From NCBI GenBank assembly GCA_964598245.1, contig CAZRAX010000002.1, forward strand, positions 1-45,463: a DNA stretch of 45,463 bases, given 5' to 3'. This stretch comes from JAACPR01 sp964598245. Lineage in GTDB: Bacteria > Patescibacteriota > Minisyncoccia > Phycocordibacterales > JAACPR01. This document shows, piece after piece, positions 4,835 through 11,779 of this stretch (position 1 is its first letter; every line of letters starts with the position of its first letter). The notes beneath the pieces were generated by a model. It did not search any database and had not been told where the DNA came from. It was given only the letters and a program-made list of their open reading frames with translations. Position numbers and translations under genes: made by a program.

Positions 4835-5823
4835 TTAATTATTTTTCCTTTTTGAATGAAACTTCTTATGAATATCTTTTAGATGCTTGTCTGTAACATG
4901 AGTATAAACTTGGGTAGTTGTAATATTTGCATGCCCAAGCAGTGCTTGAACAGATCGCAAATCAGCTCCATTTGAAAGTAGGTCAGTAGCAAAAGAATGA
5001 CGAATCACATGTGGAGTTACTTTTTTAGAAATTCCAGCCTTGATAGCATAGTGTTTTACAATTCTTTCAACACTTCTTGGAGTTAGGCGAATTGAATCTT
5101 TCTTTTCAAGTGCNNNNNNNNNNCCTAAAGATAATAGTTATCCATTGCATAGTTTCCCTTTCCTACAATTTGCACAAACATTGCTTCATCCATATCGTCA
5201 CGCTTGTCTAAATAATTATTAATTGCTAATTTTGCTTCATTTGATAAAAAAACTACTCTAATTTTTTCACCCTTACCGCGAATAGGGAATTCATCTTTGC
5301 TCAAATCAAGATCACGATTTAAAGAACAAAGCTCTGAAACACGAAGTCCGGTTGAAAAAAGTAGTTCGAAAATAGCCCGATCACGTAGCCCTTTGGTTGT
5401 TGCTAAGTCTGGACCACTAATAATTCTATTTAATTCATCCATAGAAATTAAGTCAATTGAACGATCTGAAACTTTTGCTAATTCAATTTGATCAGGGGCA
5501 AGAGATTTATAGCCCTGTTTTACAAGATATTTTAGAAAAGTTCTAAGCGCGATTAAATAATAATTTTGGGTATTTTTCTTTAAAGTTCCATTTTTTTGAC
5601 TAGTTCCTAAGGTTTTATTAGATTCCTGACGATTCAGCCAAAGACGAAACTGTTTAATACTACGATTTGTAATATCAGAAAGTTTTTTAATTTCTTGTTG
5701 TTTAAAAAAACGAGCAAGATAACGATCATAATTTTCAACTGTTTTAATACTACGACCTCTCTCAATTTCAATATATTCAAGAAAATCTTGTTTAAGTTCT
5801 TGGATTTCATTTTTATTTGTCAT
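4835..5823 (-). CDS. Xer-type tyrosine recombinase, interrupted by a scaffold gap
   Basis: Two pieces of one recombinase flank the N run at 5114-5123. The N-terminal piece (5823 down to about 5125) has the SAM-like core-binding domain (FLEYIEIERGRSIKTVENY) and the first catalytic segment, FSTGLRVSELCSL (catalytic Arg) and KGEKIRVVFL (Lys in the beta-hairpin). The C-terminal piece (5113 to stop at 4835) has TPHVIRHSFAT (His-x-x-Arg), LLGHANITTTQVYTHV (His and nucleophilic Tyr). All catalytic residues are therefore present. Just before the gap the N-terminal frame ends NYYL-TAG, so the junction is either misassembled or truly broken. Family function is site-specific recombination, for example resolving chromosome dimers (XerC/D), but integrase use cannot be excluded. 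Its own -10 box TATAAT sits about 10 nt before the ATG. Confidence 0.85.
5114..5123. other. Scaffold gap (10 N)
   Basis: Ten N inside the recombinase gene; the round number suggests a gap of unknown true length. Confidence 0.95.
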
Positions 5824-5842
5824 TTACAATTATTATATCAGA

Positions 5843-5859
5843 TATTGTGCGACACAATA
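5843..5859. promoter_or_regulatory. Operator-like inverted repeat between divergent promoters
   Basis: TATTGTG-CGA-CACAATA, perfect 7-bp arms with a 3-bp centre, sitting between the -10 of the recombinase gene (minus) and the TTGACA box of the 5961 gene (plus). The position suits a repressor acting on both; the regulator is unknown. Confidence 0.5.
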
Positions 5860-5863
5860 ATGT

Positions 5864-5893
5864 TTGACAACACACTATGTTTATGATTATATT
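5864..5893 (+). promoter_or_regulatory. Promoter of the 5961 membrane-protein gene
   Basis: TTGACA (5864-5869), 18-nt spacer, TATATT (5888-5893); alternatively TTATAT with a 17-nt spacer and an upstream TGA, an extended -10. Confidence 0.6.
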
Positions 5894-5960
5894 GCAAACA
5901 GAGTAATTCTGCTCATTTTCATTCCAAATCAACAACACAAGGCTTGGGAGAGCCCGAATT

Positions 5961-6455
5961 ATGAATAGACAGAAGAGCACAATAAGTGAGCCTAGACTCA
6001 ATATCTCAGTTCCATGGCGATCAATATGGTCTACCCTAGGATTAATTACACTATTCCTGTTTGGGTGGTTCCAGGCAGTGGGGTATTTGGTTCCTGGTTT
6101 CAAGGAAATATCCAGTTTTCAAGATGAAACCGCAACAATCAACGATGCTGGTTTGATGTGGGTTCCTGTAATTAGCTACCTATTAATATCCACTGTCGTC
6201 TGTGTTGCAGTTAACATCTTCAAACCACTGAAGAAGTTTGGGGATAAGGGCCTCATTGAAGGTCTAGTCAGAGGTCTCGCTGTGGGTTTTTCTGTGGGTT
6301 TTGCTGTGGGGTTTTTTGCGATTATTGATGAAGGTCTCATCGAAGGTCTAGTCAGAGGTCTCGCTGTGGGTTTTTCTGTGGGTTTTTCTGTGAGTATCCT
6401 TTTTTATCTTATCGAGGGTCTCGCTAGAGAATTCATGAAAGAGAAGGGGGACTAA
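5961..6455 (+). CDS. Membrane protein with duplicated glycine-rich segment
   Basis: 164 residues, not recognised. Predicted membrane segments are near 25-45 and 66-86, then two glycine-rich hydrophobic segments. The motif GLIEGLVRGLAVGFSVGF occurs twice (97-114 and 125-142), a 28-residue period that is also an 84-nt DNA repeat (starts 6252 and 6336) with very few changes, so the duplication is recent or kept by gene conversion. The GLIEGLVRGL pattern would form amphipathic helices able to pack in oligomers, as in small pore or scaffold proteins; this is inference. It has its own TTGACA promoter, a leader with GGGAG about 10 nt before ATG, and a terminator, and belongs to the GC-rich single-gene class. 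Confidence 0.7.
   Translation: MNRQKSTISEPRLNISVPWRSIWSTLGLITLFLFGWFQAVGYLVPGFKEISSFQDETATINDAGLMWVPVISYLLISTVVCVAVNIFKPLKKFGDKGLIEGLVRGLAVGFSVGFAVGFFAIIDEGLIEGLVRGLAVGFSVGFSVSILFYLIEGLAREFMKEKGD
6252..6400 (+). repeat. 84-nt direct repeat inside the 5961 gene
   Basis: Near-identical copies beginning CTCAT-GAAGGTCTAGTC at 6252 and 6336, each about 60 nt of near-perfect match, with a diverged 24-nt tail in the first copy. Confidence 0.75.
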
Positions 6456-6463
6456 ATTCTTCC

Positions 6464-6502
6464 AAACCGCGCGTCACGCACAGTGATAGCGCGGTTTTTT
6501 TC
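6464..6502 (+). terminator. Intrinsic terminator after the 5961 gene
   Basis: AAACCGCGC / GCGCGGTTT 9-bp stem enclosing an inner TCAC/GTGA, followed by a run of T. Confidence 0.85.
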
Positions 6503-6548
6503 TTACCTTTTCCTATTTTCTTGTTTGACTTGCAATTCTAAGAAAACA

Positions 6549-6557
6549 TGTTATATT
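6549..6557 (+). promoter_or_regulatory. Extended -10 of rpsO
   Basis: TGTTATATT with TTGCAA (6530-6535) at 16-nt spacing; the rpsO ATG is only 10 nt downstream of the -10 box. Confidence 0.55.
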
Positions 6558-6567
6558 AGCTCTCATC

Positions 6568-6831
6568 ATGTTAACAACAAGAAAAAAACAAACAGCCATC
6601 AAAAAGGCCCAAATACACAAAGAAGACACTGGATCAGCCGATGTGCAGATTTCTATTATTTCAAAACAAATTGATGAATTAGCTAAACATCTCAAAAAAC
6701 ACCCCAAAGATAACCATTCTAGGAGGGGATTACTGAAAATGGTTGCAGATCGACAAACTTTATTAAAATACTTGCTTAAAAAAGACCCCAAAAGACACAA
6801 ATCATTAATCAAAAAACTACAACTAAAATAA
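6568..6831 (+). CDS. rpsO: Small ribosomal subunit protein S15
   Basis: 87 residues, the usual S15 length. The conserved core is clear: DTGSADVQI (residues 20-28), LTxH-like AKHLKKHPKDNHSRRGLL and the C-terminal VADRQTLLKYLLKKD. S15 binds the central domain of 16S rRNA early in 30S assembly. The start ATG 6568 lies about 10 nt after a -10 box with no Shine-Dalgarno, so the mRNA leader is nearly absent; the classical S15 autoregulatory leader cannot be present in this form. A terminator directly follows. Confidence 0.97.
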   Translation: MLTTRKKQTAIKKAQIHKEDTGSADVQISIISKQIDELAKHLKKHPKDNHSRRGLLKMVADRQTLLKYLLKKDPKRHKSLIKKLQLK

Positions 6832-6834
6832 CAA

Positions 6835-6862
6835 ACCTCCGAGCAATTAACTCGGTTTTTTG
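6835..6862 (+). terminator. Intrinsic terminator of rpsO
   Basis: CCGAG / CTCGG stem (6839-6855) extended by AA...TT, followed by TTTTTT. Confidence 0.8.
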
Positions 6863-6942
6863 TTACAATTATCAGGTGCGTGAGTTTTTTAATAAGATAA
6901 AAATGGATTCTCGCTTACATTTATTAATTTTAATACTTAAAT

Positions 6943-7473
6943 ATGTCAGTTATTAAACAAAAAGAACAAAGAGTTGCTATTTTTATAGATGCTCAAAATT
7001 TATATCACAGTGCAAAAAATCTTTATCAAAAAAAAGTTAATTTTGATTCTGTTCTAAAAGAAGGTTTAGCCGGGAGAAAGCTTATTAGAGCGATTGCTTA
7101 TGTAATCACTTCTGAATCGGGAGAAGAAAAAAACTTTTTTGATGCTTTAGAAAAATTAGGAATCGAAACAAAAACCAAAGACTTGCAAGTTTTTTCTGGT
7201 GGTGCAAAAAAAGCAGACTGGGATGTTGGATTAGCGATTGATGCCATTAAATCATCAAATAAAGTTGATGCTATTGTTATTGCCTCTGGTGATGGTGACT
7301 TTGTACCGCTGGTTGAATATCTTGAAAATACAGGATGCCAAGTTGAAGTTATTTCTTTTGGACGATCTTCATCTTCCAAACTAATTGAGGCAACCGATGA
7401 CTTTACCGATATGGATGACGACACATCAAAGTTTTTAATTGGTGTTTCTAAAATTTGGAGAAGAAAAAAATAA
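6943..7473 (+). CDS. NYN-domain (LabA/DUF88, PIN-like) RNase-family protein
   Basis: 176 residues. The NYN/PIN-like acidic site is visible: FIDAQNLYHS (first Asp and Asn, about 15-24), ADWDVGLAIDAI (second Asp pair, about 93-104) and IASGDGDFVPLVEYL (third, about 115-129). The family folds like PIN nucleases and is thought to act on RNA, though the substrate of this member is unknown. It is soluble. The start ATG 6943 is preceded by AT-rich sequence with no Shine-Dalgarno. It is followed after 17 nt by the 7491 gene, which has its own -10 box in that short gap. Confidence 0.88.
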   Translation: MSVIKQKEQRVAIFIDAQNLYHSAKNLYQKKVNFDSVLKEGLAGRKLIRAIAYVITSESGEEKNFFDALEKLGIETKTKDLQVFSGGAKKADWDVGLAIDAIKSSNKVDAIVIASGDGDFVPLVEYLENTGCQVEVISFGRSSSSKLIEATDDFTDMDDDTSKFLIGVSKIWRRKK

Positions 7474-7477
7474 TTAG

Positions 7478-7483
7478 TAAAAT
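7478..7483 (+). promoter_or_regulatory. -10 box 7 nt before the 7491 start
   Basis: TAAAAT with 7 nt to the ATG; placed in the 17-nt gap between two genes. No TG extension. Confidence 0.35.
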
Positions 7484-7490
7484 AAAGTAG

Positions 7491-8495
7491 ATGGAAGAAG
7501 AAAATCCAAAAAAGAAACCATTGGTTAGACCAATTAGAACATACAAAGATGATGTTGCTAATTTAGTTAAAAATCAAAAGGTTTCTACCGCAAAAATTGT
7601 TTTAGCAGAACAACAAAAAAGACAAGCCAGCGGAGAATACCAAGATTCAGAAGAAGAAAAAGAAAAAAGTCCTGTACCAAAAATAATTATTTCTTTTTTA
7701 TTAATTATTCTAGGTTTTGGTGCATTATTTTTTGCTTTTCAATATAATCTATTACCAGAAAAAGTTTCTGAGAGGATTAAAAAAATGGTTAACCAAAATG
7801 AAGAAACTAAATTGTTAAGGGAAGAATCAACTACAAAAATTTATATAGGAATTAAAAATGCTTCTGAAATAAGAAATGAATTGATAGAAACCATAAAAAA
7901 AACTGATACTTCAAAATTAAATGGAATAACAAAAATAGAAATTTTGAAAAGAGAAAAAATGGAAGACGGGCAGGAAGTTGAAACTGAAATAGAAACTCAA
8001 AATTTCTTTAATATTCTAAGCTCGAGAACACCAAATCGTTTAATTCGATCTTTAAACAGTCAATTCTTTTTAGGAGTTTACCATGATTCTAATCCTTCTC
8101 CATTTTTGATTTTCCAAACTGATGAATTAGACTTAACATTTTCTCAAACATTTACTTGGGAAGAAACAATGTATTTTGATTTACAAGAAGTCTTGGATCT
8201 CCGAAAAAATCAACAAGAAATATTTATAGAAACAAGCACCTCTACTGAAGATATTATTAGTTCAACTTCTTCAACTTCAACCCCAGATATTACTGAGGTA
8301 ACACCATCTTTTGAGACAAATAACTTTGTTGATTTGGTTATTTTAAATAAAGATGTTAGAGCAATTGTTGATGACCAAGGAGAAATTGTTTTGATGTACA
8401 GTTTTATTGATAATAAAAATCTTTTAATTGTTAAAAATAAAAAAATCTTCTCTGAAATAATTAATAGAATATCTAATCAAACACTTCTAAGGTAA
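7491..8495 (+). CDS. Single-pass membrane protein of unknown function
   Basis: 334 residues. The first ~60 residues are charged and probably cytoplasmic, one membrane segment follows (IIISFLLIILGFGALFF, about 64-82), and the rest should lie outside. The outer part has no motif I recognise; a Ser/Thr-rich spacer (SSTSSTSTPD) near residue 255 looks like a flexible linker. No Cys are apparent in the outer part. The N-terminal half contains a repeated RPIRTYKDD-type basic start, common in CPR membrane proteins. It sits between a NYN protein and a DksA-like protein, which does not suggest a role. Confidence 0.8.
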   Translation: MEEENPKKKPLVRPIRTYKDDVANLVKNQKVSTAKIVLAEQQKRQASGEYQDSEEEKEKSPVPKIIISFLLIILGFGALFFAFQYNLLPEKVSERIKKMVNQNEETKLLREESTTKIYIGIKNASEIRNELIETIKKTDTSKLNGITKIEILKREKMEDGQEVETEIETQNFFNILSSRTPNRLIRSLNSQFFLGVYHDSNPSPFLIFQTDELDLTFSQTFTWEETMYFDLQEVLDLRKNQQEIFIETSTSTEDIISSTSSTSTPDITEVTPSFETNNFVDLVILNKDVRAIVDDQGEIVLMYSFIDNKNLLIVKNKKIFSEIINRISNQTLLR

Positions 8496-8503
8496 GGAAA
8501 TTA

Positions 8504-8512
8504 TGATAAAAT
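8504..8512 (+). promoter_or_regulatory. Extended -10 of the DksA-like gene (leaderless start)
   Basis: TGATAAAAT, 6 nt before ATG 8519. No Shine-Dalgarno. Confidence 0.6.
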
Positions 8513-8518
8513 ACTAAT

Positions 8519-8887
8519 ATGAAAAATGAGAATATAGACATAAATTATTTTAAAGAAAAACTTGAAAAAGAAGAAGAAAGAGTGCTTTCCGAACTAAAAA
8601 CTATCGGCAGAATTAACCCCGACAACCCACAAGATTGGGAGGCAACTCCTGGCGAAAAAGATGACGGAACAGCAGATCCAAATGATTTTGCTGATAGTAT
8701 TGAAGAGTACGAAGAAAACACAGCTATTTTAAAGCAACTAGAAATTGAATTAAATAATATCAAAAAAGCTCTAAAAAAAATTGAGGATGGGTCATATGGT
8801 ATTTGTGAAGTTTCTGGTGAACCAATTGAAAAAGAGAGGCTAGAGGCTAATCCTTCTGCAAAAACTTGTTTAAAATATACCCAATAA
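8519..8887 (+). CDS. TraR/DksA-family protein with degenerate zinc site
   Basis: 122 residues. A long N-terminal coiled-coil-like helix pair (residues ~5-85) carries the acidic turn DGTADPNDFADSIEEYEEN, corresponding to the coiled-coil tip region of DksA-like factors, followed by IEDGSYGICEVSGEPIEKERLEANP and TCLKYTQ. In canonical DksA the last two parts hold a C4 zinc finger (CxxC...CxxC); here only one Cys of each pair remains (ICEVS, TCLKY), so zinc binding is probably lost or altered. DksA-type proteins enter the RNA polymerase secondary channel and modulate initiation. That role is an inference from the fold. It starts 6 nt after an extended -10 box. Confidence 0.88.
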   Translation: MKNENIDINYFKEKLEKEEERVLSELKTIGRINPDNPQDWEATPGEKDDGTADPNDFADSIEEYEENTAILKQLEIELNNIKKALKKIEDGSYGICEVSGEPIEKERLEANPSAKTCLKYTQ

Positions 8888-8921
8888 ATTTAAAAAACTT
8901 TATTAAAAATTTAGGTCACTC

Positions 8922-8930
8922 TGTTATAAA
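8922..8930 (+). promoter_or_regulatory. Extended -10 of comM (leaderless GTG start)
   Basis: TGTTATAAA, 6 nt before the GTG start at 8937. Its position supports GTG as the first codon. Confidence 0.5.
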
Positions 8931-8936
8931 AACAGG

Positions 8937-10436
8937 GTGATTTTTTCTAAAATTTACAGTGCCCAAGCAAATTTATTAAAAGCTGAAAAAATAGATGTGG
9001 AGGTTGATATCTCAAATGGTCTCCATGCTTTTTCAATTATTGGCTTGCCTGATAAATCTATTGAGGAATCAAAGGATCGAGTATCTTCTTCAATCAAAAA
9101 TTCAGGTTTTATTTCACCAAAACAAAAAAACCAAAAGATTATTATTGCTCTTTCTCCTGCACATATTAAAAAAACGGGGAGTGTTTTTGATCTAGCTATG
9201 GCATTAGCTTATTTAAAATCATCTCAACAAATAAAATTTAATTCTGAAAATAAAATGTTCGTTGGTGAATTATCATTAGACGGAAAAATCAAGCCAATTC
9301 GTGGAATTATCCAAATTGTATTATTGGCAAGAAAAATTGGAATTAAAGAAATTTATATTCCAAACCAAAATTGTAGAGAAGCCCAAATTGTTAACAAAAT
9401 AAAAATTTATGGAGTTAAAAATTTAAAAGAAATTATTGAGCATCTAACCCAAAAGAAAGGGGTGCCCGCAATTATCCCACAATTTCCGATTAAAAAAGAA
9501 AAGCCAAAAAATTTTATTTTTAATAAAATAAGGGGGAATGAATCAGCAAAACAAAGCTTACTAATTGCAGCCTGTGGCGGTCATAATATTTGTCTTTATG
9601 GACCACCCGGAACTGGTAAAACAATGTTATCAAAATCTTTTGCAGAAATTCTTCCACCTCTAAACTATCAACAAATCTTGGAAACCTCTTCTATACATTC
9701 AATTTACAATAATCAACAAAAATTAATTACCAGACCACCATTTAGAAGTCCACACCATACGGCTTCTTATTCTGCTATTGTTGGTGGCGGGAAAACCATT
9801 AGGCCCGGGGAAATAACACTGGCACATAATGGTGTGTTTTTTATGGATGAGTTCCCAGAATTTAATAGGAGAGTTATAGATTCCCTAAGACAACCAATCG
9901 AAGAAAGAGAAATTACCATTAGTCGAGCAGAGGGAGAATTTAAATATCCTTGTAATTTTATTTTGATTATTGCTCTTAATCCTTGTCCTTGTGGTTTTAA
10001 AAATAGCAAAATTAAAAAATGTCAGTGCTCTGTTAGGGAAATTGAAAACTATAAAAGAAAAATTAGTGGTCCAATCGCTGATAGAATTGATATTTTCACA
10101 GAAGTTTCTGAAATAAATTATGAAAAATTATTAAATAAATCTCCTGAAAAAGAGGAGGACTTGATGGAAAAAATTAAAAATATTAGAAAAAAACAAATTA
10201 GCCGACAAGGGAAATTAAATGTTTTTTTAGACAACAATGATTTAGAAAAAAATATTGATAAACTTGAAACAAAAACTGAATTTAATAAAATTGCTCAAAA
10301 ACTAAACCTTTCCGTTCGGGTTTACTATAAAATTCTAAAGGTTGCTAGAACAATCGCAGACATTTCTGGATCAGAAAAAATAAAAATACCTCACATTTTA
10401 GAGGCACTTCAACAAAGAAATAAATTAGAATATTAA
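8937..10436 (+). CDS. comM: ComM/YifB family Mg-chelatase-like AAA+ ATPase
   Basis: 499 residues, the normal length, starting at GTG 8937 (MIFSKIYSAQANLLKA). The N-terminal Lon-like (ChlI-type) domain includes GLPDKSIEESKDRVSSSIKNSG. The AAA+ core has Walker A YGPPGTGKTML near 221 and Walker B GVFFMDEFPEF near 300, then LNPCPCGF and a C-terminal helical domain. ComM is a hexameric branch-migration helicase that aids recombination during natural transformation. With pilB (39552) and the secretion-like operon (15955-28927) it supports DNA uptake as part of this organism's lifestyle, which is inference. It is followed by the convergent LysM/M23 gene with 1 nt between stop codons. Confidence 0.95.
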   Translation: MIFSKIYSAQANLLKAEKIDVEVDISNGLHAFSIIGLPDKSIEESKDRVSSSIKNSGFISPKQKNQKIIIALSPAHIKKTGSVFDLAMALAYLKSSQQIKFNSENKMFVGELSLDGKIKPIRGIIQIVLLARKIGIKEIYIPNQNCREAQIVNKIKIYGVKNLKEIIEHLTQKKGVPAIIPQFPIKKEKPKNFIFNKIRGNESAKQSLLIAACGGHNICLYGPPGTGKTMLSKSFAEILPPLNYQQILETSSIHSIYNNQQKLITRPPFRSPHHTASYSAIVGGGKTIRPGEITLAHNGVFFMDEFPEFNRRVIDSLRQPIEEREITISRAEGEFKYPCNFILIIALNPCPCGFKNSKIKKCQCSVREIENYKRKISGPIADRIDIFTEVSEINYEKLLNKSPEKEEDLMEKIKNIRKKQISRQGKLNVFLDNNDLEKNIDKLETKTEFNKIAQKLNLSVRVYYKILKVARTIADISGSEKIKIPHILEALQQRNKLEY

Positions 10437-10437
10437 A

Positions 10438-11505
10438 TTAATCTATATAACAACGACTACCAACTGAACAGGCTCCCAAAGGGTTTGTTGCTCCACGAAC
10501 TTCAAAATGAAGATGATTACCTGTTGATCTACCAGTTGAACCAACATAACCAATTACCTCGCCCGCTTCAACAACTTGCCCAACATAAACATTATTACTA
10601 CTTTGATGTGAGTAAAGAGTTTGTGTTCCATTTGCATGTGAAATAACAATATAAGAACCATACCCACCATTCCAACCACCCTGTTTGTTAGTAATGACTT
10701 TACCTGTTGCCGCTGCATAAATTGGGGTTCCATAAGGAGCACCAACATCAATAGCATTATAGCCATGATAACCCTGAGTAATAATGCCCCCAGGAATAGG
10801 GTTTTTATAATAACCTCCTGAAACTGATGAAGATGGAGCTGAAGCATATTTTACCTCATCAAATTCTTGTTTGTGATCGTGATCTTTTTCAAAATTAGGA
10901 TCAACATAGGGAACAATAATTTCATCTCCTGGTTCTAATTGAACATCCTTGTCTAAACCATTGAATAGAGCAATTTCATTAACATCTGCATCATATATTT
11001 CAGCAACATCAGAAATTGAACCACCATATTTAATAGTATGAGTAACTCCTGTGACAGGAAGAATAACTAATTTTTGACCTGGTTGAATAGCACCAGAAAA
11101 ATCATTAGCCCACCGAATTGTATTAACTGATACATTAAACATTTCTGCAATTTGAGATAATGTATCTCCTTCTCTTACTTCATAAACTGAAATTTTACCA
11201 TTTGTTGGTTTTTTGATAACAACACCTTCACTTAAAATTGAATTAGTTGGAACTAAAACAGAATTCTCGGCAATTTCAATATTACCACCACCCAAAGCAA
11301 TATCAGAAAAATCTGTTTTTTCTAAAATATCAACATTTTGAGAGTTAGTTGATGTTAAATTACTTTGATAAGTAACGGTTTTACCAGAAAAAGCCGACAC
11401 AGCCCCTGCAAAAGCAACAATTGGGACAATAATGATATAAGAGAAAATAGCCATTTTTTGAAAAAAATGACTTTTAAAAAAATCTATTGTTTTATTCTCT
11501 CCCAA
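10438..11505 (-). CDS. LysM-containing M23-family peptidase, membrane anchored
   Basis: 355 residues from TTG 11505; ATG 11454 is an alternative start that would still keep the membrane anchor (IFSYIIIVPIVAFAG, about 20-34). Two LysM domains follow (about 108-150 and 155-199), then a LytM/M23 domain (about 245-345). M23 zinc enzymes use HxxxD and HxH; here HLH (331-333) and a further His (YSH, 300) are present, but the first motif reads HGYNAID (247-253), so the usual His four residues before the Asp is Tyr and His247 lies two positions earlier. It may be a variant active site or a non-catalytic activator. The likely role is cell-wall cleavage or its control. A 7-bp hairpin (TCTCTCC/GGAGAGA) surrounds the TTG start. 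Confidence 0.9.
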   Translation of the reverse strand: MGENKTIDFFKSHFFQKMAIFSYIIIVPIVAFAGAVSAFSGKTVTYQSNLTSTNSQNVDILEKTDFSDIALGGGNIEIAENSVLVPTNSILSEGVVIKKPTNGKISVYEVREGDTLSQIAEMFNVSVNTIRWANDFSGAIQPGQKLVILPVTGVTHTIKYGGSISDVAEIYDADVNEIALFNGLDKDVQLEPGDEIIVPYVDPNFEKDHDHKQEFDEVKYASAPSSSVSGGYYKNPIPGGIITQGYHGYNAIDVGAPYGTPIYAAATGKVITNKQGGWNGGYGSYIVISHANGTQTLYSHQSSNNVYVGQVVEAGEVIGYVGSTGRSTGNHLHFEVRGATNPLGACSVGSRCYID

Positions 11506-11779
11506 GCCCTTTCCATTACTGGAGAGAGGATCTTTTTTATTTGAAAAAAGTATAATAAGCCTTTTTTATAGCGGTATTTCTGAATTCTGAATATGATCTT
11601 GTGGATCGCCCTCTTTAACTATTTCTTAGAGATATTAATAGTATAAACAGCCTGAAAACAAAAGCAAGGGGTTATGCACATAAGCAATTTTAAACATTTT
11701 TTGTCAAATTTATGAATTTTGGCCAATAAAAAACCAATGATATTTAATTAATCTAAATATGATAAAATAACTATTCAAA
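11506..11779. other. Divergent intergenic region, M23 gene / helicase gene
   Basis: 274 bp without a gene. It holds the upstream region of the M23 gene (minus, a weak TTATTATAC -10) and of the helicase gene (plus, TGATAAAAT at 11760-11768, 11 nt before ATG). Nothing else convincing was seen. Confidence 0.5.
11760..11768 (+). promoter_or_regulatory. Extended -10 of the UvrD/PcrA-like gene
   Basis: TGATAAAAT, 11 nt before ATG 11780. Confidence 0.5.

Noticed and set aside
11495..11531. Hairpin with a T run on the plus strand considered as a terminator
   Set aside because: No plus-strand gene ends there; the hairpin overlaps the start of the minus-strand M23 gene.
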